Part shown: positions 36,205-48,284 of the stretch, piece by piece
Numbering within the stretch: the first letter of the stretch is position 1
Layout: every line of letters begins with the position of its first letter
From: Labia minor
Taxonomy: Eukaryota; Arthropoda; Insecta; Dermaptera; Spongiphoridae
Assembly: GCA_963082975.1 (NCBI GenBank)
Contig: OY720345.1
Coordinates: forward strand, 12,736,491-12,800,490
Reading direction: 5' to 3'
Length of the DNA: 64,000 nucleotides
Notes under the pieces: model-generated
Told to the model about the DNA's origin: nothing
What the model saw: the letters and a program-made list of their open reading frames with translations, nothing else
The model's database searches: none
Made by a program: the position numbers and the translations under genes

Positions 36205-37170
36205 TAATTACATTTTAAAAAGAAAAAAAAGAAGATAAAATTAAATATAAAATTAAACTTTTTTGATATCTTAACATATTTATCAGTGCTTTTTGTTTAA
36301 TCATCTCAATTGCGATAATTCCAAATAAATCCAATCCAAAATATTATAAATAATTGTTATGAATATGTAAATCTATTTCCATTTGATAATACCTAGTTTT
36401 AAAATTTTAAAAAAAGTATTGAAAGAAAGATTAATGATTTCCCATTGATATTTAAATATAAAACCGTATATAATAATATAATATTTCTTGAATAAAAAAA
36501 ATTATTATTGTATAATATGAATAAAAGATTATATTTTAACAAAATAGAATCTTTTCTGATATTATCTATTTGTTATTTTTATTTATTTTTTTCTCACTTA
36601 AAATGAATATAATAAATAAATTTATAATTATATTTTTATTTCTTATTTATTTTTTATTTATTATTATTTTAATTTGGATAAACTTTATTGTCTTTTGAAT
36701 ATATTCAATTAATATGTTAAGAAAAATACTGACTGAAATATTAGTTACTTTACTTTTCTTGAATTTAGAATTTATGTATTATTATTTTTACAATGTGTAA
36801 GTGTGTGAGAACATTATTCTATATTATGATTTACACGAATGAGTTTATATTTTGTAAATAATCATTCATGTTTTGTAGTGTTTTTTGTAAAATTTAAACT
36901 TCTTTAGCGGTATTATTATTAATTAAACTATTAATTATTTATTAAACATTTTAATGAATCATAATAATATTTAATTTAATTAAAATTTAATAATATTAAT
37001 GATCCAGCCAATCTACAAAAACATCTATTTGGTAAAAACGAGTTTTTATAAGGTTTTTTTTTTCATTCCACCCCCAACCTTATATCCCATAATATTGGAA
37101 ATAAAATAAATTTTAATATTTTTATTTATATTTCTAATTTAAATTTTTTATTGTTTAATGACAAATTTTA
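36205..37170. other. AT-rich intergenic, nothing recognised
   Basis: No gene or repeat end supported. Confidence 0.4.
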
Positions 37171-37645
37171 CAAAAAATAAAGATCCTTAAAAATTAGAAA
37201 TTACTAATATATAGAAAAAATTTTTGTTTCTTTTTTTAAATTTTTTTTAAACTACATTTATTTAGAGTTGAATGATGGATTACCTTTAGATTAGTGATTC
37301 AGACAAATATACTTTGCGAATTTGAATTTATATTTATAAAAAATAAAGATCCTTAAAAATAGAAATTACTAATATATAGAAAAAAAAGTTTTTGTTTCTT
37401 TTTTTAAATTTCTTTTAAACTATATTTATTTGGAGTTGAATGATGGATGATTACCTTTAGATTAGTGATTCAGACAAAAATACTTTGGGAATTTGAATTT
37501 ATATTTGTAAAAAATAAAGATCCTTAAAAATAGAAATTACTAATATATAGAAAAAAAAGTTTTTGTTTCTTTTTTTAAATTTCTTTTAAACTACATTTAT
37601 TTAGAGTTGAATGATGAATGATTACCTTTAGATTAGTGATTCAGA
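37171..37645. repeat. Tandem repeat, about 170 bp, nearly three units
   Basis: Units begin at about 37171, 37337 and 37508, each with AAAAAATAAAGATCCTTAAA, ACTAATATATAGAAAAAA and GAGTTGAATGATGGAT. The third unit stops at GATTCAGA. Units are very similar, suggesting recent expansion. No transposon features seen. Confidence 0.85.
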
Positions 37646-37885
37646 TTTGCATTCAGTCGCGTTGCCGAACCTCCAAATCGGGATAGACCTTTCCTGTTAA
37701 ATGAGGCAGACGTCCACCGATCGGTTGGACGGTCGACAAACGACTGGCAAATTGTCCCGGCATTCGTACCTTGGAGGGAAACAAAGCAGGTGGTTGTCTC
37801 CCCCTTATCCTTACACTTCCACCCCCTCCTTCTCCTCTACTACACCTCACTCTCTCTCTCTCTCTCTTCATTTTTCGACTCGATG
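37646..37885. promoter_or_regulatory. GC-rich island, possible promoter or exon
   Basis: A 240-bp stretch far richer in G+C than its surroundings, beginning GCATTCAGTCGCGTTGCCGA and ending in a (CT)n run (37850-37867). CATTCAGTC resembles an arthropod initiator. The open frames on both strands have no family pattern and overlap each other, so I do not call a protein. Confidence 0.3.
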
Positions 37886-38434
37886 ACTAATTTACCCTTT
37901 CGAAAAGGAAAATATCAAGGAAGAAATTCTCGAATTAAAATTAGAATAGAGAACAAATAATAGAAATAAAATTTCAAAAAATTAAAAAGATATTAAAAGA
38001 AAACACAACACACACACACACTTACTTATTTTAATTGATAAAATAAAATAATTAATATTTAATATAATATTTTAATATAATTTCATATTTTATTAAATTA
38101 AATTAATTATAAAGGAGTATGATAGATAAAAGGAAACTCTTACCACCACCCCCACCACCATCATCTTTACTATATTTCATATCTAAATAACTACTAAACG
38201 CTGACTCATTCATTCATTGATCGCTGATATTTTTTTACCCATCTAAAAAATTGATATTTTTGCATGGTAATTTATAAAATTTAATCTAATAAAAAATCAT
38301 AAATTTCAAAATTTCTATTATTTTCATTGAATATATTCATTAATTTTATATAAAAATAAATTTAATAAAAAATATAACATTACATATATTTTATAAATAT
38401 ATAATTATATGGTATATATATATATATATATAAA
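37886..38434. other. AT-rich intergenic with low-complexity runs
   Basis: A short CA run near 38007-38022, CCACCACC runs near 38145-38160 and an (AT)n run near 38412-38432. No gene seen. Confidence 0.4.
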
Positions 38435-38443
38435 TTTTCATAT

Positions 38444-38976
38444 GGTAATTGTTTACAAACCGGGAAGCTTCAGGGATTTGGATGAAAATTTGCCAGTGGA
38501 TTCCTTTTTTAATTTCAAAGAAACTTTTCTCATTTAATATTTCTCGGTTGTTTCTAGTTTCTAAATAAAAATTATAAAAATTGCATATTAATTCATTGAC
38601 ATTCAGTTTAGCTACCATATTTTATTCATTTGGCAATTAGATTGCTTCACTAATTTTCGGTGTATTATTTCAGTTCCGTTTGGATATATGAAAATTAAAA
38701 AAATAATTAATTAAATAATTTTCTTATATCCAAACCGAACCGAAAAACCCGAAAATTAGTGAATAAGTGAATAATTAGTGAATTAGTCAATAAAACATTA
38801 TTAAATGGCTGATCACTCATAACTAGTTTATATGCAAACTTTAATAATTTTTATCTCGTAAACTAGAAGAGACCGAGAAATATTTCATGAGAAAAGTTTC
38901 TTTGGAATTAAAAAAGGAATCCACTGGCAAAGTTCCATCCTAATCCCTAAAACTTCACGGTTTGTAAACAATTACC
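38444..38976. mobile_element. Foldback element, long TIRs, 9-bp TSD (MULE-like)
   Basis: Starts GGTAATTGTTTACAAACCG and ends CGGTTTGTAAACAATTACC, with TIR homology running inward for well over 100 bp (GGATTCCTTTTTTAATT against AATTAAAAAAGGAATCC). Flanked by TTTTCATAT on both sides (38435-38443, 38977-38985). A 9-bp duplication with long TIRs is the signature of Mutator-like elements. 533 bp, non-coding. Partial copies lie at 13510-13870 and 22605-23440. Confidence 0.85.
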
Positions 38977-38985
38977 TTTTCATAT

Positions 38986-39445
38986 AAATCTTATTCTTAT
39001 TACCTACCATATATTCCAAAAATAAGTAATTTATAAAATCAAGGTCATAATATAGTAATATTTTTAAATTTATAATTTATAATTAATAATTTATAATTTA
39101 TAATATAATTATTTACAATTTTTTTATTTCTCAGTATTTCTTATTGCATTATGAAAAAATTAATAATATTAATTATTAATTATACTATAAAAAATAATAT
39201 TTTAACATAATTGAATTTATACGAATTATTAAAAATTAATATATTTAAAAGTTTGAGAATAGAAAATAGTTTAATTATGATTTAAATGTTAATTTTGAAA
39301 TATTTGATTACATTTTTAGAATATATTTTTTAAATTCATATTCATATTTTAGACTTTATATATGTCAAATATTAAATTGATTCTTTGATTGTAATATATT
39401 GTAAAAATTTAAACTTACTTTCCGAAAAATGAAAATAAACTACAA
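38986..39445. other. AT-rich intergenic, nothing recognised
   Basis: Short AATTTATAATT-type direct repeats near 39065-39115; nothing else. Confidence 0.4.
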
Positions 39446-40103
39446 ATAAGTTGACCTGTGGCCAGGTCCGAACCGACCGACTGTTTGAAATAAATTAATT
39501 TCCAGCTACAGAAACAATTTCAAATAATTTTAATATATCTATTAATGTAATAAAAAACAGATATGGATATAACATAAATATTTTTAATTTTATTTTATTT
39601 ATAATATATATGTAAGACCAGACTGTGACGTCATGAATGGCTGGATGACGTCATATAATTTTAAATCAAGAAAAAACTAATAAATATGATTTTTCTCGAG
39701 GATAAAACCAATACAAAGTGCATGATTCGTGGTGATATATAAAAAAATCTCCTTTGGTGTGAAAATAACCCTTTCCTTCCTATCGTCGATCGCTAATACT
39801 ACCACTTCCGGTTTCCGTATTTGCACCAAAAGTTGATCAATTCATCCCACTGATGCATTAAGTAAATATACCAAATTTCATCAAAATCGGTTGAGCCGTT
39901 CAGGCTGTACACATCTATACGGACGGACAGACGGACAGACGGACGGACGGACAGACGGACAGACGGACAGACGGACGGACAGACATCATGCTAAAAATAC
40001 TTTTTTCTGTTTAGAAAATGCATGATTCGTGGAGATATGTAAAAATCTCCACATGTGAAATTTGGTGTGAAAACAATACCTCCCTTACTATCGTCGGTCG
40101 GTA
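39446..40103 (-). repeat. Family A repeat copy 3 (HINE/DINE-like), long microsatellite
   Basis: Same ends as copy 2, with the longest GGAC/AGAC microsatellite of the window (about 39919-39982) and paired TGACGTCA motifs at 39626-39633 and 39646-39653. Lacks the 30-bp GC-rich CCGGCGTTG stretch seen in copies 2 and 4. Confidence 0.82.
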
Positions 40104-41830
40104 ACTATATAAATATAAATTAATTTAGTATTGAAGGAAGAAAATAATGATAACATTTCTGAGTCGTTTTAGTGATTGTATTGAAAACTATTTGTGAATC
40201 ATATTATTAGAAATTATAATGATACATTGCATTAAGCAGTTGTTTTAAAATTAAGAAAACAAGTGTAAGAAGAATAATAAATTTTGATTAGGGTTATAAT
40301 TAATAAAAACTTAGATTGTATCTTCATGTGTATGGCCAAGGCCATACATTTCAACAAAATCAATAATAACTGAGAATTGAACAACAAGAATTCTATTGTA
40401 TATAAAGTCATAGAGAAAAATAAAAACATATTATCTTTATTTGGATAAAAGATTTTAGGTTCGACAAATAATTTAGATAATTAATTTAGAAATTCGATAA
40501 TATTTTTATTTGTTTTTACATTTCTATTTTATATATGTATAATATATATATGACAAGATCGAGGAATATAACGCACAATTAGGGTTTTTGTAAATTTCAA
40601 ACACACAAGTTTGGTACAATTAATATTTCCTCTGTCTTGTTAAATTGTTTGGGGAATTCAATTTTTTAATATTAAGCTAAGGTAAAACTTACACCATATC
40701 CCTCGCACATTCAATTTTAGATAAAGACTTGCAAATAGTAAACCATTAGAGGGGATATGAAAATAAATAAGTTTTAATATTAATATTAAACAATGTGCAA
40801 AAACTTACTTACTTACTTACAAAAATTGTTAAAGAAAAGAAAATATGAGCCTTTAAAATAAATATAAACTAGCTGCTCAGAGCTCCTTCGGCGCGCTTCA
40901 CACCTAGAAAGGGGCTCCGCCCCCTTTACTCCCGACTGGTACATAGTATTTGGTTGAAAGTAGTAAAAGGTTTTCATCCATTTTGTTTCAATCAGTATAT
41001 TACATAAAACATTCATTTCTTTTTGTGTTCTTATTTAAAATCTAATTTAATTTAATCAGTAAATTAATTATATATTAGCGGACCATTGTGAGAGCCCTCA
41101 CACGCAAAGAAATTGAAACACAAAAGATTGAAAAATATTATAAGATATAAGAGGAACTGGATGTGACGTCACAAATGACGTCAAGAATAATAAAAAGTAA
41201 GAAAAAAATTATTTTTTTCACTTTTCTCAAAAAGTATTTATTGTTTTCCAATGAATTCCACGCTATTAATAGATTATCAAATGGCATTGAAATGGCCCAA
41301 ATGCATAAGTCATTTAGGAGGAGTAAGTGATAGAACTGTCTTTTAAATATATAGATAATGAAATTTCGCTTGTGTTGATCTCTTTTCAAGACAAAATAAA
41401 TCCTCCTTACATGAAGGTTTGTTATTACTGAGGTAGACACACTTCATCTGGCTACTATCATATCCCAATCCCTTTCTCAAGCTAAAAGGCCTAATTTTTG
41501 AGATATAGAAAACATGTTATATCCCTAAACTCCTCATAACCGTCGGTTTTACTATCTAGAATAATTATAATATTTCAATTTAAATATATATATATAGAGA
41601 GAGAGTGAGAGAGAGAGAAAGAGAGAAAAGTAAAATAAGGATAATATTTAAAAATTAAAATAAAATTGATATTTTTAGAATCCAAGGCATCAACATAATC
41701 ATCACTCGTCCTTCGTCATTCTTAGTGTAAAATTGTAATCAAAATAAATATATTATTAATTGTAATAATATATAATTCGTATACTTATGTTAAATCTTTT
41801 ATAAATTTTTGTAAAAATTTGAGATATATA
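40104..41830. other. AT-rich intergenic with unassigned repeat edges
   Basis: A GC-rich patch at 40878-40945 (CTCCTTCGGCGCGCTTCACA, GGGGCTCCGCCCCC) shares its second motif with 10090-10110. TGACGTCAC and TGACGTCA occur near 41162-41182. A (GA)n run lies at about 41597-41630. No gene is supported; the 100-codon minus-strand frame at 41138-41440 matches nothing I know. Confidence 0.4.
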
Positions 41831-41832
41831 TA

Positions 41833-42287
41833 CGAGGGTGGGGTGAAACGTTTCAGGCCTGGCAAAGAAAAACGATGTTTTTAAATTTATTTTTGCTATA
41901 TTTTTCAACATAATCTCCATCAACACTGATACTTTTCGCATAAGGGTGTTCTAATTAATTTAATTAATTAATTATTAATTGATTAATTTAATTAAAGTCT
42001 CATCAACAGTTATGAATCGACGTAAAAATTCGTTTGGATTACGCCTACAGCGCCAAATGATCGGTAGAAATGTTTTTTCGAAGCAGTTTTTGGTCTAACG
42101 TTAGCAAACGCGGCACCCACCTTGCACACATCTTTCCATATTCAAATGGTTGTGCAAAGTATTTCGCACACGTTCAGCTGACATCGTACAGGTCTCAGTT
42201 ATCTTGAATGTTGAAAAATAAAGCAAAAAAAAAAATTTAAAAACATCGTTTTTCTTGGACAGGCCGGAAACTTTTCACCCCACATGT
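41833..42287 (-). mobile_element. mariner-derived MITE copy 2
   Basis: Begins CGAGGGTGGGGTGAAACGTT after TA and ends TTTTCACCCCACATG before TA (42288-42289). Same internal deletion as copy 1; the minus strand still shows NEFLRRFI. 455 bp, somewhat diverged from copy 1. Confidence 0.88.
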
Positions 42288-42556
42288 ATGTATTATATAT
42301 TTTCTTTTCAATTATGAACGATATGAAAAATAACATATAAAAAATTAACTAAAAATTATATCAAATTTAATTTATATCTCCATTAATAAAATACAATTTT
42401 ATTTTGCTGTGATTGAAATAAAAATATAGATATAATTATGTACATCTTAGCATATTTAAATAAAATAATTTTCATTTTTACTTTATATATAGTACCTTTT
42501 AAATAATTTAAATGCTAATATTCTTTTCTTTTAAAATATAAAGTGATTTTCTACAT

Positions 42557-45500
42557 CAGTGGTTCTTAAACTGTGGTCCGCGGACCCCTGGGGGTCCGCG
42601 AAGCCTTTACTGGGGGTCCGCGGTCCTCGGAAAAAAATCATCGTAAAAATATATACATATATAAATATTTAAAGTTCATTGTTTAACTATATCCTCCTAG
42701 AGAATTACGGCTATAATTTAATACTATTAATAATACTATTTTATTTTATTAAATTGATAATTATGTCAATTAATTTTTTGTGAATAAATAAACATATATA
42801 AAAAACTATATATAAAATTTGAATTTTCATCCATTCATTCATTTAAAATCATTTTTCGATTGTTCCTTTAAAATAACCCCTCTTAGGGGCTCGGAAGGGG
42901 AGGCATATAAGGGAATTTTTTTTCACTTTGTTATTGGGGAAAACCAGGGGAGGGGACAGTCTTACCCGGAAAAACCCAAATTGTCAGCGTCCACTCTGGG
43001 GTTTTAAACAGTTTTAAAGCAAATGTTAATTATAAGTTCATTTCTCAACGAGTTGTATCTTTAAATTATTTTTATTAATGTTAATTATAAGTTCATTTCT
43101 CAACGAGTTGTATCTTTAAATTATTTATATTAATTTAATTAATTATAATTAAATTATAGCTAATAATAGTTTATTATAGCTAATATTTTTTTTTAATTTT
43201 TAGTGTAATTTGCATGATCATTATTTTATAAAAACACTAAACACATTTTGCAATTTCCCAGAAAGGCTGTTTTTGAGAGTAAGTATAAGTTAGTTTTATG
43301 AATAAAAAATATTTATTTTAATAATATTTTAGAATCAAATTACGAAATTAATAATATTTTAGAATCAAATTACGAAATTAATAATATTTTAGAATCAAAT
43401 TACGAAATATATTTATTATATAAATTAATATTCATTTAAAATGATATTAAATCATTTATTTAAAATGATTTAAAACATTTATTAAAATGATTTAAAACAT
43501 TCATTTAAAATGATATTAAAACATTCATTTAAAATCATATTAAAACATAGCTAGTAAATAATAATTCGTTATATTTATATTATATTTATATTATATTTAT
43601 ATTATTGTAGTTCAATGTTAATAAATTACTCCATAAAATGGATCGTTGGCTACAAACTGGTTCAACACAGAAACGGAAAGAATCAGATGATGAGGCATCA
43701 ACAGCAAACTCTACCAAGAAACGCAAAACTAGAAAATATTCGGATGATTATTTATCATTTGGATTTACTTATATTTGCAACAATGATGTGGAAAGACCAG
43801 TCTGCGTTCTATGTCAGGAAAGTTTATCCAATGAAAGTATGAAACCTGCTAATCTCAGACGTCATTTACAAACAAAGCACAGCGAGCATGTTAGTAAGTC
43901 TATCGAATTTTTTAAAATGAAAAAAGAAGAACTTAATTCAAGTCAGAAATTGATGGTAAAGACGGGATCTGGTGGAATGAGTAAGAAAGCAGTAATGGCA
44001 TCATATGAAGTAGCTCTACTTATTGCTAAAGCAGGAAAGCCGCATAATATAGCAGAGCAATTAATTCTTCCTGCTACAAAAGTAATTACAAATATAATGT
44101 TAGGAACTAAAGCAGCAAACGATATAAATTTGATTTCATTATCAAATGATACGGTTAAGAATAGGATTGAAGACATGTCATGTAATATAAAAGAAGAATT
44201 AATATCGAGAGTGCGCAAAAGTCACTATTACTCATTACAATTGGATGAAAGTACTGATGTCACTAATAATGCCAATTTGTTAGCTTTCATTAGATATGAG
44301 TTTGAAAATCAAATACAAGAAGATGTATTGTTTTGTGATTCACTACCTTCACGAACGACAGCTAATGACATATTTAACAGTTTGAATAATTTTATAACCG
44401 AAAATGAAATAGAGTGGCCAAAATGTGTTGGAATTTGCACTGATGGTGCTCGTGCAATGTCAGGTACAAGAACTGGATTGATTGCTCTTATTAAAAATGT
44501 TGCGCCTCAGGTTGTTTGGAATCATTGCTGCATTCACAGAGAATCATTAGCAGCCAAAAATATGTCACCAGATTTGAAAAGAACATTAGACGAAGTAGTT
44601 AAAATTGTCAATTTCATTAAGGCTCGTCCACTTAATTCCAGAGTTTTTAAAATTTTGTGTGAGGAAATGGGTAGTCAACATACACATTTATTATTACATA
44701 CAGATGTACGTTGGTTGTCCCGCGGGAAAGTACTCATTCGCCTTTTTGAGCTTCGAGATGAAATAGGATTGTTTTTAATAGATGCGCATTTTGAACTGAC
44801 CGAATGTTTCAATGATTTTATCTGGTTAGCTAAGGTGGCTTACTTGACTGATATTTTTACAAAATTGAACGAACTTAATTTGAGCCTGCAAGGTACTGTT
44901 GTAAATATATTTAAAGTTGAAGATAAAATAGAAGCAATGATTAAAAAAATCGACTTGTGGTCGAAACGCATCCAGAACGGTGTATATGAGTCTTTTCCAA
45001 CTCTCAATGATTTCATAGAAAGCTCCAGTGAAAAATTGCTTAATCAAACGCGTCAATTATTTGTTGAACATTTAATTACTTTGAAAAGCAACTTCAGGAA
45101 GTATTTTTCTACTCCTGATCCTTGCAATAACTGGATCAGAGATCCATTTAATATGGAAATTACAAATGCTAAACATTTATCTGCACCTGAACAAGATATT
45201 CTCGTGGAATTATCATGTGATACAACTTATAAACTAAAATTTAACAAAACTGAATTGAGCAACTTTTGGTTACTTCTCAGGTCAGATTATCCTGCGCTTG
45301 CAAATAAAGCACTTCAACACTTGATTCCATTCTGCACAACATATTTATGCGAATAAGCTTTTTCGGTACTATTTTATATTAAGTCTAAATATAGAAACAA
45401 ATTAAATGTAGAGCCGGATCTTAGATTAAAAGTTTCCAATATTAAGCCAGATATTGAGATTCTTGTTTCAAGAAAACAACTGCATACATCTCATTAAATA

Positions 45501-45882
45501 TGTAAGTTATATTTAATGAGATAGATGCAGTTATTTTTTAAAATATTTCTTATTTAATATTTTCTGAAAAAAATTATAAAATATTTATATGAATTTAATG
45601 TAAGTACCCATTATAATTTGTGAGATTTGTTGCTATGACAATGTTTGTATTTTCTTTATCAATATTATAATTTCTAATAAAATGTGTTCTACAATATGCA
45701 AAAAAATCGTTATTCACCAATCACTGTTAGAAATATTCATCATATATCCTTGTCCTTATGAGATCGTAAGCCAGAAATTAATTCATAAAATGACGTAAAG
45801 TACCTAAAGTTGTGATGGGGGTCCGTCAAAAAAAATTTTTTCAAGTGGGGGTCCGTGGAGTACATAAGTTTAAGAACCTATG
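42557..45882 (+). mobile_element. hAT transposon, near-intact, 3326 bp, TSD TTCTACAT
   Basis: Terminal repeats CAGTGGTTCTTAAACT (left) and, complemented, CATAGGTTCTTAAACT (right). Both have the GGGGGTCCGYGG subterminal motif and are flanked by TTCTACAT (42549-42556, 45883-45890). One long transposase frame fills 43638-45497. The 5' non-coding part holds short tandem repeats: 55 bp twice near 43024-43135, 30 bp three times near 43319-43408, and CATTTAAAATGAT units near 43430-43550. Confidence 0.95.
43638..45497 (+). pseudogene. hAT transposase (ZBED5/SCAND3-like), one nonsense codon
   Basis: Starts MDRWLQTGSTQKRK and stays open for 572 codons to a TAA at 45354-45356. Past it the same frame continues 46 codons (AFSVLFYIKSKYRNKLNVEP to RKQLHTSH) to a natural stop at 45495-45497. 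A BED-type zinc finger uses C56, C59, H76 and H81. The RNase H-like core shows LQLDESTDVT (D near 202), CTDGARAMSG (D near 268) and the conserved TDVRWLSRG (near 355). TYLCE followed by AFS is the C-terminal hATC dimerisation motif, where Ser is usual at the stop position. The enzyme would bind the TIRs and move the element. Loss of the last 46 residues probably inactivates it unless the stop is read through. Confidence 0.92.
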
Positions 45883-45890
45883 TTCTACAT

Positions 45891-47420
45891 AGTAAGAAAA
45901 ATGTGTGGTTTATGATAGTTGATAATATATTTATATTAAACAAAATAGAGAAGAATAGTTTATTAAATATAGTATCTTTATTTGTTAATGGAGTATTAAA
46001 ATTTACACTGTATTTTTTTTAAAATTTATCAAGGTTTTTGGAATTTATAATATATTTGACGTCACATTTGGCTGTCAACCAAGTTGTGGGCTCGACTGAT
46101 TGGATTGTATCTACCTTTCAACTCTAAAACGTCGTTTAGTAAAAGAGAATGAAGAGAATTTCTATTGAAGGACATTTTAATTATATCCGTAACTAAATGG
46201 CAAAATTATAATATATAAGTTAATAAGATAATTTTTGTATTTGAAGAAAAATGTTTAAATTCAAATAAATTTAAATAAATCAACAGGTATCAAAATAAAT
46301 AATAATGGATATGAAGATTACTAATTAATTTAACTTTTTAAAAACACAACATTTAAATATTGAATAAATTTGTTTAAAAAAAAAAACTAATATTTATTTA
46401 TATCCCAATTTCCTATTTAAATAATTTCCCTCAGATAAATTACACTTAGGACATATTAAACGAATTGCCGAATTTTTACTGATATAGTTTTTTGTTTTTA
46501 CAATATACTATCTTTATCGTTTTAATGGTAAAATTATAATATATAAGTTAATAAGGTAGCCTTTCATGATTTTTTTCAATTTTTCAAAACAAGAGTCGGT
46601 GGCTAAAATATGATTACAGCGTTCATTTGACAAGTTCCAATACCAAAAATCAAAAAAAAAATAAAATAATAATAATAAAATAAAATTAAATTAAATCTAT
46701 TAAATGACGTTCTTAGGAATTTTTCTGAAATTTCTTCGACAATATTGTCAACATATGTATATTGAGGTCATGAGTATTAACATAAAAAAAAATAAATATT
46801 TTTTTTAAACAAGCCTCATATAAACATAGTTTATCAAAAAGAGATTACCTTTCTTGAATTTTTAATTTATTAACATCAACATTTGAATAAATTATTATGT
46901 ATATAATAAGAATTATAAATTTCTATATAAATATATATTAATTTATAATCCGATATAAATATTTTCGTATCAGATATATATATATATATAAATTTTCATA
47001 TAGTTTTATAAAATACAATATATATATATATATATATATAAATAATAAATATAATATTATATATATAAATGAAAAATATTATATTTTTTTAATTAAATTA
47101 AATAACATCTATTTTTTTCTCTGAAATAATTATTTCCTATCATTATAAATATAAATACTTTTCATGTTGAAAGAATTCCTTGATCTAAAGGCCATTTAAT
47201 ACTATTTTATAAATTTTTTGAAATATATATTTAAATATTGTATAATTGATAAGTTTTTATTTAAAAAGGTATATATTTTTTATATATAATTTTGTTGCTT
47301 ATGTTGATTAATTATTATTGAAACAAAAAAAAAAAAATTAAATATTTATTTAAATTTCAATGATTTGGATTTAAAAAAAAATGATTAGTTTGATAGATGA
47401 TAAGTTAACATAGCACTCAA
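45891..47420. other. AT-rich intergenic
   Basis: A direct repeat of about 35 bp (AAATTATAATATATAAGTTA) occurs near 46202 and 46530. (AT)n runs near 46975 and 47019. No gene seen. Confidence 0.4.
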
Positions 47421-47600
47421 GGACATAAGAGAAAGAGCTCTGAAGGAAATGTCCATGTCCATCCGGAAGTCATGGACCAAATCAGATCCTGAACTGATGA
47501 TAAACTCGATCCCACCCTTTTTGGACTTCAGAATAGAGACCTTCATTGTATTTCCTCACTCTATCTTTCTCTCTCTCTCTCTCTCTCTCTCTTACAAAAT
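47421..47600. other. Less AT-rich patch ending in (CT)n
   Basis: GTCCATGTCCATCCGGAAGT and nearby bases stand out from the AT-rich background and run into a (CT)n microsatellite (47568-47593). No protein family recognised. Confidence 0.3.
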
Positions 47601-47774
47601 AATTAATAAATTAATAAATTTTGAAAAAAAAACTCTCAAATTACTAAATATTAAATCAATTTATTTATATAAATACATTTCCTATTTTTTTTTTATTTAT
47701 TTATTTTTTAATTCAAGGAATAAGAATTGATATTCCATTAAATCTTAGAATAATTTTAAATGAAAAAAAAATGA

Positions 47775-48080
47775 GATGTGGTCAGACACAGAACCGACCG
47801 ATGATTTGAAATAAATTAATTTCCAAACAACATTATATATAAGTATATAAAGTATCAAAAAAAAAAAAAAAAATTTAAAACTTGAATTAAAATGACTAAA
47901 TTATATTGTCTTGGATTTTATTTTTAGATTAATTACTCAATTATTAATTACTACTATTTTTTAAGTGAAAAATTTCAGACAATGAATATAAAATTAATAT
48001 TTTGTAAGCCCCCACTTCCGGTTTCCGGATATACACCAAAAGTTGATGCATTCATGTTATTGATGCATTAATATACCAAA
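47775..48080 (-). repeat. Degenerate family A fragments
   Basis: 47775-47832 carries GAACCGACCGATGATTTGAA and TAAATTAATTTCC; 48003-48075 carries CCGGTTTCCGGATATACACC and AAAAGTTGATGCATTC. These are the 3' and middle parts of family A in the expected order, heavily decayed. Confidence 0.65.
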
Positions 48081-48284
48081 TTTAAATTGGATAATTTAGC
48101 TTATTTCTATATTTGAAAATTATTTAAAATTTTATTCTATCCAGTTATAGGATTTAAGGTTTTTAACATAATTTTCCCTGATAACATTTTATTGAAATAA
48201 GGCAATCAAATAATATCAACATGGTTTTGATTTTTTCAACGTAAATAAAACCTATACCTTAATTTTTAAGACAAAATTAAAAAA

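Noticed and set aside
37653-37886. Overlapping open frames on both strands in the GC-rich island
   Set aside because: The frames owe their length to GC content and a (CT)n run; neither resembles a known family.
39919-39982. Regularly spaced GGAC repeats considered as a CRISPR-like array
   Set aside because: The unit is a 4-12 bp microsatellite without unique spacers, inside a dispersed repeat of a eukaryotic genome.
41138-41440. A 100-codon minus-strand open frame
   Set aside because: Hydrophobic and Lys/Ile-rich, as expected from AT-rich DNA; no domain, signal or exon structure supports it.
43200-43637. Upstream exons of the hAT transposase
   Set aside because: The region is made of short tandem repeats with no frame; the BED finger is already complete in the frame starting at 43638.
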